From assembly GCA_934168365.1 (NCBI GenBank), contig CAKPNJ010000004.1, positions 1-64,000 of the forward strand: a stretch of 64,000 bases of DNA, in the 5' to 3' direction. A model generated the notes under the pieces. That model saw nothing but the letters and a program-made list of their open reading frames with translations. It ran no database searches and was not told the origin of the DNA. This document shows, in pieces, positions 58,371 through 64,000 of the stretch. Numbering within the stretch: the stretch's first letter is position 1; each line of letters starts with the position of its first letter. Position numbers and translations under genes: made by a program. The DNA is from an uncultured Clostridia bacterium. GTDB lineage: Bacteria > Bacillota > Clostridia > TANB77 > CAG-508.

Positions 58371-59354
58371 ATGGCAAATGCCAAAAATGGTCGGAAAAAG
58401 ACAAAGCTAACAAAAGCATTGTTAGCAATCGTTATCCTTGTACTTGCAATAATAGTAGAATCTATTATTACAGGTGATGAGCAGCAGGTTCCAGAACAAC
58501 CAAACATTTCGAATTCCCAAACACAAGAACAGCCAACTCAAGCTACTGGAGAATTAAAACTCTATATGATAGATGTTGGCCAAGCAGACAGTTTTTTATT
58601 TGTGAAAGGAAACAAAGTAGCACTTATAGACTGTGGTACACGGTCGACAGGAAAGGATGCTGTAGAATATATAAAAAGCCTAGGTATAACTAGAATTGAT
58701 TATGTATTTGGAACACATCCTCATGACGACCACATGGGAGGCATGTACGATATTATAACCAATTTTGAGATTGGAAAAATCATCATACCAAAGGTAAAAG
58801 ATGAACAAGTAACCAAAAACTGGTACATCAAGTTAATGAAACAAATTGTAGATGGAAACTATGAAGTTGAATATTCCAAAACTGGAAATGAATATTACTT
58901 AGGTGATGCTAAAATCCAAATAGTTTGGCAAAGTGAACTTGAACAAGACAATGTCAACAATTATTCAAACATCATAAAAGTTTCTTTTGGTGATATGGAT
59001 GTTTTAATGACTGGAGATGCAGAAACAGAAATCGAAGAGGAGGTATTACGGTCTGGTGTACAAATTGATGCTGAGATTCTTAAAGTTGGCCACCATGGAA
59101 GTGACACCTCAAGTAGTGACGAATTCTTAGATGAAATTGACCCAGATTATGGACTCATATCCTGTAAAGTTGGAAACAAATATGAACATCCAACCAAAAA
59201 CACAATGGAAAAATTACAACAACGGGAGATAGAAGTTTATCGTACAGATGAATGTGGAACTGTGATAGCAACTATAACTCCCAGTGGAGTAACCTTCAAC
59301 TGTCAACCAGGAGACTATTTAAGTGGTCCTGAACTAGAGGAGAAAGTAGCATGA
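58371..59354 (+). CDS. ComEC/Rec2-like secreted MBL-fold hydrolase
   Basis: 327 aa. N-terminal TM/signal anchor (about 14-34), Gln/Pro-rich linker, then a metallo-beta-lactamase fold: 'YMIDVGQADSFLF', metal motif H116-P-H118-D-D120-H121, 'MTGDAETE' and 'LKVGHHGSDTSSS'. It matches the stand-alone extracellular version of the ComEC hydrolase domain, thought to act on DNA or nucleotides outside the cell. CGG Arg codons are frequent, unlike in core genes. ATGA overlap with the next gene. Confidence 0.88.
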   Translation: MANAKNGRKKTKLTKALLAIVILVLAIIVESIITGDEQQVPEQPNISNSQTQEQPTQATGELKLYMIDVGQADSFLFVKGNKVALIDCGTRSTGKDAVEYIKSLGITRIDYVFGTHPHDDHMGGMYDIITNFEIGKIIIPKVKDEQVTKNWYIKLMKQIVDGNYEVEYSKTGNEYYLGDAKIQIVWQSELEQDNVNNYSNIIKVSFGDMDVLMTGDAETEIEEEVLRSGVQIDAEILKVGHHGSDTSSSDEFLDEIDPDYGLISCKVGNKYEHPTKNTMEKLQQREIEVYRTDECGTVIATITPSGVTFNCQPGDYLSGPELEEKVA

Positions 59355-59617
59355 AAAGCTATATGACAATTGACCGGATAGAGGGAAAATTCGCAGCTTG
59401 TGAATTAGAATTTATTTCGGTAGACCAGAGCAGAGAAGTAGAATATTGGGATAGAGACATGGAAATGATAGATGTTCCTATCAACATGCTAGAAGAACCA
59501 AAAGAAGGAGACGTTTTTGTAGTTGAGCATGAAAAAGAAACGCTTTACCGAGTTTATGGTAAAGATAATGAGGAAAAGCAAAGAAAACTTCAAGCTTTAA
59601 AATCAATTAAAGGATAA
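59351..59617 (+). CDS. DUF3006-type protein
   Basis: 88 aa, 'MTIDRIEGKFAACELE' start and a KOW/OB-like small beta pattern ('PKEGDVFVVE') typical of DUF3006, a family that often sits beside MBL hydrolases. Translationally coupled to the MBL gene (ATGA). The acquired codon use is shared with it. Function unknown. Confidence 0.82.
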   Translation: MKSYMTIDRIEGKFAACELEFISVDQSREVEYWDRDMEMIDVPINMLEEPKEGDVFVVEHEKETLYRVYGKDNEEKQRKLQALKSIKG

Positions 59618-59620
59618 TAT

Positions 59621-59655
59621 AAATAGGAGGGCTTTACTAAGCTCTCCTATTTATT
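59621..59655 (+). terminator. Terminator of the MBL/DUF3006 operon
   Basis: 14-bp stem AAATAGGAGGGCTT / AAGCTCTCCTATTT with one G-U pair, then a T-rich tail. Confidence 0.85.
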
Positions 59656-59674
59656 TGCTTTTTAGCTAATAAAA

Positions 59675-59703
59675 TTGACAAAAGAGGAGAAAAATAGTAC
59701 AAT
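59675..59703 (+). promoter_or_regulatory. Predicted sigma-A promoter of gdpP-rplI
   Basis: TTGACA, 17-bp spacer, TACAAT, 28 bases before the ATG. Confidence 0.75.
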
Positions 59704-59730
59704 AGTATACGTAAAAAAGGAGCTTGTTTT

Positions 59731-61731
59731 ATGAAAAATAATAATAGCAAAAAAATATTTGAAGGGTTAATATCAAGAACTAAAATATATTTAGTTCTAA
59801 TTGCAATACTTTTAGTTGTAATTTGCGTTTTAGATTTGCGCTATTTTACCCCTTCAGTTGTTTTATATATACTAATTTTAGCATATACGTATTGGAGTAA
59901 TCAAAAAAGAAGGACAGAACTTTCAGACCATTTGCAAGACTTAACATTTAATATAGACAAACTAGCTAAAAACACAATGGTAAATTCACCATTTCCACTA
60001 GTTATAGCAGAAACAAATGGTAACATGATTTGGAAAAGTAATAAATTCACTCAAGAATTTGCCAATATTGATATAAATAATACTTTAGGAGACTTGCTAA
60101 AACAAATAAAGTTAGAAATTGAGAATAACGAAGAAGGTGCAGAACAAAGCATTCATAAAGAGCTAGAAATAGGAAACAAAATTTATGAAATACTTGGAAG
60201 ATATACAAAATCTAAAGAGGAATATATTTGTACTATTTATTTTATAGATGAAACAAAATGTGTTGAACTAGAAAAAGAATATCATAATTCTCAAATTTGT
60301 GTTGGTCTTATTATGATAGATAACTTTGAAGAAGTAAATCAAAGAATTAGTGATGAAGATAAGCCATTATTAACAGCACAAATAGAAAAAACAATATATG
60401 ACTGGGCATCAGAGTTTCAAGGATTAGTAGTTAAATCAGAAAGAGATACTTTTGTATGTATATTTGAACAAAGATATTTAGCAGAACTAGAAGAAAAGAA
60501 ATTTAATATTCTTGATACAATTAAAGAATTAGAATTATCAGACAAAATACAAATAACTTTAAGTATATCAGTATCAACAGAAGGACAATCAAATTATGAA
60601 AAATATAAATCAGCACAAGCCGGTTTAGACATTGCACTAGGTAGAGGTGGAGACCAAACTGTAGTAAGAGAAAACGGAAAATATCAATTTTTTGGTGGTA
60701 GAACTCAAGAGCTTGAAAAAAGAACAAAAGTAAAAGCCAGAATTGTATCACATGCTTTACAAGAACTAATGCAAGAAGCTAAAAATGTTATGATTATGGG
60801 ACATACTAATGGAGACATAGATTCTATGGGTGCAAGTATGGGACTATATCGCTTAGCTAAAAGCCTAAATGTTGAAGTATATATAGTAAATAACTCTACA
60901 GGAATTAGCTTAGAGAACTTTATGGAAGCAGCTAAAGAGGAAAAAGAATACCAAGAAGTAATTATAAATAAAGCAGAAGCTTTATCAAAAATATCTGCAG
61001 AAACATTACTAATAATAGTTGATACACATAAAAGAAGCTATGTTGAGGTTCCAGAACTATTAGAAGAAACAGGTAAAATAGCTATAATAGACCATCATAG
61101 AAAAAGTCCAGATTTTATTGAAGAAGCAATTCTTACTTTCCACGAAGTATATGCTTCATCAGCTTGTGAACTTGTAACAGAAATATTAGAATATGCACCA
61201 AAAGAGATAGAATTAACAACTATAGAAGCTGAGGCACTATATGCAGGAATTATGATGGACACTAAAAACTTTACTTTTAAAACAGGTGTTAGAACCTTTG
61301 AAGCAGCCGCATACTTAAGAAAATGTGGTATAGACATTATAAGAGTTAAAAAATGGTTCCAAAGTGATTTGAAAACATATACTAAAATTTCTAAAATAAT
61401 TGATAATGCGGAAATAATAAATGATACAATAGGAATTTCAATTTATGACGAAAATGACAAAGATGCAAATGTAATTTGTGCAAAAGCAGCAGACGAATTA
61501 TTAACAATTAGTGATATAACTGCATCATTTGTTATAGGAAAATTAGGTGATAAAGTTTGTATTAGCGGACGTTCAATTGGAGATATAAATGTGCAGATTA
61601 TTCTAGAAAAACTTGGTGGCGGAGGCCATATAACTTTGGCTGGTGCACAAGTTGAGGGACTAAGTATAGGAGAGGTTAAAAATCTTCTTATTGAAAAAAT
61701 CAATGAATATTTTGAAGAACAACAAAACTGA
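59731..61731 (+). CDS. gdpP: GdpP-type cyclic-di-AMP phosphodiesterase
   Basis: 666 aa. Two N-terminal TM helices (about 15-55), a PAS-like domain, a degenerate GGDEF domain (about 180-310), and DHH/DHHA1 phosphoesterase: 'GHTNGDIDSMGAS', 'IVDTHKRSY', 'IIDHHRKS' and 'LGGGGHITLAGAQ'. It hydrolyses c-di-AMP to pApA, controlling osmotic and wall homeostasis. Order gdpP-rplI-dnaB is standard for Firmicutes. Confidence 0.94.
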   Translation: MKNNNSKKIFEGLISRTKIYLVLIAILLVVICVLDLRYFTPSVVLYILILAYTYWSNQKRRTELSDHLQDLTFNIDKLAKNTMVNSPFPLVIAETNGNMIWKSNKFTQEFANIDINNTLGDLLKQIKLEIENNEEGAEQSIHKELEIGNKIYEILGRYTKSKEEYICTIYFIDETKCVELEKEYHNSQICVGLIMIDNFEEVNQRISDEDKPLLTAQIEKTIYDWASEFQGLVVKSERDTFVCIFEQRYLAELEEKKFNILDTIKELELSDKIQITLSISVSTEGQSNYEKYKSAQAGLDIALGRGGDQTVVRENGKYQFFGGRTQELEKRTKVKARIVSHALQELMQEAKNVMIMGHTNGDIDSMGASMGLYRLAKSLNVEVYIVNNSTGISLENFMEAAKEEKEYQEVIINKAEALSKISAETLLIIVDTHKRSYVEVPELLEETGKIAIIDHHRKSPDFIEEAILTFHEVYASSACELVTEILEYAPKEIELTTIEAEALYAGIMMDTKNFTFKTGVRTFEAAAYLRKCGIDIIRVKKWFQSDLKTYTKISKIIDNAEIINDTIGISIYDENDKDANVICAKAADELLTISDITASFVIGKLGDKVCISGRSIGDINVQIILEKLGGGGHITLAGAQVEGLSIGEVKNLLIEKINEYFEEQQN

Positions 61732-61745
61732 AAGGAGAGAGCTAA

Positions 61746-62186
61746 ATGAAGATAATTTTATTACAAGATATAAAAGGTGTAGGAAAAAAAGATGAAGTAA
61801 TAAATGCAAGTGATGGATATGCAAGAAATTTCTTATTACCTAAAAAAATGGGTGTCGAAGCAAATGCAGAAAATATGAGTAAATTAAAAGCAAAACAAGA
61901 TTCAAACCAATATAAAAAGTCAGTAGAAAAGGAAAAAGCAGAAAAAATTGCTGAAAAGTTGAAAAATATCACTTTAAAAATATCTGTAAAATCAGGAGAA
62001 AATCAAAAAATATTTGGTTCAATTACTGCAAAAGAAATTGCAGAAAACTTAAAAGAACAATATAAAATAGAAATTGACAAAAAGAAAATAGACTTAAAAG
62101 AACCTATTAAAGTATTGGGAGTAACTACAGTGAGTATTAAACTTTTTGAAGGGGTTATGGGTTCTTTAAAAGTCCAGGTATTATAA
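61746..62186 (+). CDS. rplI: 50S ribosomal protein L9
   Basis: 146 aa. 'MKIILLQDIKGVGKKDEVINASDGYARNFLLPKKMG' is the L9 N-terminal domain, followed by the long helix and the C-terminal domain ('SGENQKIFGSITAKEIAENL'). RBS AAAGGAGAG. Co-transcribed with gdpP. Confidence 0.96.
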   Translation: MKIILLQDIKGVGKKDEVINASDGYARNFLLPKKMGVEANAENMSKLKAKQDSNQYKKSVEKEKAEKIAEKLKNITLKISVKSGENQKIFGSITAKEIAENLKEQYKIEIDKKKIDLKEPIKVLGVTTVSIKLFEGVMGSLKVQVL

Positions 62187-62203
62187 TTTGAAAAATAATT
62201 GGT

Positions 62204-62300
62204 ATCTTGCTTTGTCAAAGCATACTAAAAACGCAGTTACATACAATCGTATGCGCCTTTGCCTTTTTAGTACGCTTTTCCGCGCAATATACTAATTCTT
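62204..62300 (+). repeat. Structured intergenic repeat, copy 1
   Basis: Begins ATCTTGCTTTGTCA and ends CGCAATATACTAATTCT. A 15-bp outer stem pairs AAAGCATACTAAAAA with TTTTTAGTACGCTTT (one mismatch), and an inner hairpin pairs CATAC with GTATG. Copy 2 lies exactly 120 bases on. Confidence 0.75.
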
Positions 62301-62323
62301 TTCCAAATTAAAAGAGAAATAAC

Positions 62324-62420
62324 ATCTTGCTTTGTCAGAATTCATTTGAAACGTGGTTACATACAAACGTATGCGCCCTTGCCTTTCAAATAAATTCTTT
62401 CGCGCAATATACTAATTCTA
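62324..62420 (+). repeat. Structured intergenic repeat, copy 2
   Basis: Same ends and same core (GTTACATACAA, CGTATGCGCC, TTGCC) as copy 1, but the outer stem is AGAATTCATTTGAAA / TTTCAAATAAATTCT. Most stem positions differ from copy 1 on both arms together, so the pairing is kept. dnaB starts 57 bases later. Confidence 0.75.
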
Positions 62421-62476
62421 TTCAAAATTAAAATAAATTAAAATCATTATAAAAAAAGGAAGGAAAGGGGCAAAAA

Positions 62477-63808
62477 ATGGAGCTAGGAAAAATTCCACCA
62501 CACGATATAGAAGCAGAACAAGCCGTTATAGGAAGTATGCTAACAGACAAAGACGCAATTATGTCTGCAGTAGAAACCTTAAAACCAGAAGACTTTTATC
62601 GTGAAGATAATAAAATAATTTACGAAGCAATTTTAAATTTATATAATCGTGCAGACCCTGTGGATATTATAACTTTAAAAACAGAACTTCAATCTATGAA
62701 ACAATTAGAAACAGTTGGTGGATTAGAGTATATTGCACAACTTCCAGATAAAGTTCCAACAACAGCCAATGTAGAACAATACATAAAAATTGTTGAAGAA
62801 AAATCAGCCTTAAGAGCACTTATAAAAACAGCAAATGAGTTAATTAGTTTAGGTTATGACCAAACACAAGATGTAGAAGATATATTAGACTCAGCTGAAA
62901 GAAAAATATTTGATGTTATACAAAATAGAAATCAAAAAGGATATTCAGCAATTAAAGACATTCTAGTAGACTCATTTACTCAGTTAGAACAATTATATAA
63001 CCAAAAACAACACATAACTGGAGTACCTACAGGATTTGCAGATTTAGATTTTATAACTGCAGGACTTCATAAATCAGACTTAGTTATTGTAGCTGCAAGA
63101 CCAGCTATGGGTAAATCAGCATTTGCATTAAACTTAGCATCAAATGCAGCAGTTAGATATAATACACCAGTTGCCATATTCAGCTTGGAAATGTCAAAAG
63201 AGCAAATGACAAACCGTATTCTATGTAGTGAAGCAATGGTGGATAGTAACAAAGTAAGAACTGGTAAAGTAGAAGATGACGATTGGCAAAAATTAGCCGA
63301 AGCTTCAGGAAATTTATCACAAGCACAAATATTTATAGATGACACACCTGGTATTTCTGTAATGGAAATACGTGCAAAATGTAGAAAATTAAAGTTAGAA
63401 AAAAATATAGGAATGGTTGTAATTGACTATATTCAATTAGTTCAAGGAAGCAATAAAAGAAACGGAAGCCGTGAACAAGAAATTTCTGAAATAAGCCGTT
63501 CTTTAAAAATATTAGCAAAAGAAATAAATGTGCCAGTTATAGCACTATCACAACTTTCAAGATCTGTAGAACAAAGACCAGATCATAGACCAATGCTTTC
63601 AGACTTACGTGAATCTGGAGCTATTGAACAAGATGCCGATATTGTTATGTTCTTATATCGTGACGATTATTATAATCCAGACACAGATAAGAAAAATATA
63701 GCAGAAGTTATATTAGCAAAACACAGAGGAGGCTCTACAGGAACAGTTGAACTTTTATGGTTAGGAAATTACACAAAATTTGCTAATCTTGATAAGTATA
63801 GGGAATAA
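62477..63808 (+). CDS. dnaB: Replicative DNA helicase DnaB
   Basis: 443 aa. N-terminal DnaB domain ('PPHDIEAEQAVIGSMLTDKDA'), linker, then the RecA-fold helicase with Walker A 'AARPAMGKSAFALN', Walker B-type 'IGMVVIDYIQLVQG', 'ALSQLSRSVEQR' and 'SDLRESGAIEQDADIVMFLYR'. RBS AAGGAAAGGGG. No intein. tilS begins two bases after the stop. Confidence 0.97.
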   Translation: MELGKIPPHDIEAEQAVIGSMLTDKDAIMSAVETLKPEDFYREDNKIIYEAILNLYNRADPVDIITLKTELQSMKQLETVGGLEYIAQLPDKVPTTANVEQYIKIVEEKSALRALIKTANELISLGYDQTQDVEDILDSAERKIFDVIQNRNQKGYSAIKDILVDSFTQLEQLYNQKQHITGVPTGFADLDFITAGLHKSDLVIVAARPAMGKSAFALNLASNAAVRYNTPVAIFSLEMSKEQMTNRILCSEAMVDSNKVRTGKVEDDDWQKLAEASGNLSQAQIFIDDTPGISVMEIRAKCRKLKLEKNIGMVVIDYIQLVQGSNKRNGSREQEISEISRSLKILAKEINVPVIALSQLSRSVEQRPDHRPMLSDLRESGAIEQDADIVMFLYRDDYYNPDTDKKNIAEVILAKHRGGSTGTVELLWLGNYTKFANLDKYRE

Positions 63809-63810
63809 GT

Positions 63811-64000
63811 ATGTTAAATAAAATATTAAATACAATTAACAAATATAATTTAATACAAAAAGGCGATAAAATCGTTATAGGGGTATCTGGTGGACCTGAT
63901 TCAATGTGTCTACTAGATTCTTTGTATTGCTTAAAAGAAAAATTAGGCATAGAAATATTTGTAGCACACATAAATCACATGATAAGAGAAGAAGCAGACG
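63811..64000 (+). CDS. tilS: tRNA(Ile)-lysidine synthase TilS (5' part, runs off the window)
   Basis: 63 codons present. The PP-loop ATP motif 'VIGVSGGPDSMCLL' and 'VAHINHMIREEAD' identify TilS, which makes lysidine at the wobble base of tRNA-Ile(CAU). Immediately behind dnaB and probably co-transcribed. Confidence 0.93.
   Translation, partial: MLNKILNTINKYNLIQKGDKIVIGVSGGPDSMCLLDSLYCLKEKLGIEIFVAHINHMIREEAD

Noticed and set aside
62187..62476. Replication origin near dnaB
   Set aside because: No DnaA-box cluster was seen. The region is explained by the two structured repeats, and dnaA/dnaN are absent.

Overview
The window looks like a chromosomal piece of an AT-rich, spore-forming Clostridia-type Firmicute, probably gut-associated. 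Support comes from the AGA-dominated arginine codons, strong AGGAGG-type ribosome binding sites, spoIIE (SpoIIE phosphatase), a G5/SleB-type hydrolase, mreBCD-mrdA, gdpP-rplI-dnaB-tilS order and LPXTG-anchored surface proteins. TGA acts as a stop (for example at 42319 and 59354), so the standard bacterial code fits. All family names here come from reading motifs; no database search was run.

Layout. 1-6430: surface locus with the tail of an LPXTG protein, a 1759-aa leucine-rich-repeat/Ig-repeat protein ending in a dockerin, and directly behind it a small LPQTG-anchored cohesin. 6589-18165: M18 aminopeptidase, two small Cys-rich proteins, tRNA-Arg(UCU), YhbY, a GDT1-type transporter, a GldA/F/G-like ABC operon, a YkvI-like membrane protein, an orphan ABC exporter with foreign codon use, and a prepilin fused to an FGE/C-type-lectin-like domain. 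18188-24359: shape operon DUF4321-radC-mreBCD-mrdA-short minC. 24351-25287: three small unknown genes on the minus strand. 25549-35541: two giant signal-peptide/C-terminal-TM surface proteins with SdrD_B-like domains. 35667-42896: spoIIE, a WG-repeat protein, a tail-anchored unknown, acpS, TatD, LemA. 43097-50027: G5/SleB hydrolase, exoA, AI-2E-type permease, a hicAB module flanked by a mirrored pair of terminator hairpins, a two-component system, a COG2426 exporter. 50129-57867: rpoB-rpoC without their usual ribosomal neighbours. 57874-59655: unknown small gene and an MBL-hydrolase/DUF3006 pair with foreign codon use. 59675-64000: gdpP, rplI, a duplicated structured intergenic element, dnaB, start of tilS.

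Most notable: the dockerin/cohesin pair, which reads as a self-contained way to hang a large adhesin on the wall; the 120-bp tandem element between rplI and dnaB whose stem arms co-vary; the hicAB cassette bracketed by a 30-bp hairpin and its exact reverse complement; and two single-base frameshifts (radC, hicA), both at the hexamer AAGCGG, which may be real mutations or a systematic sequence error.
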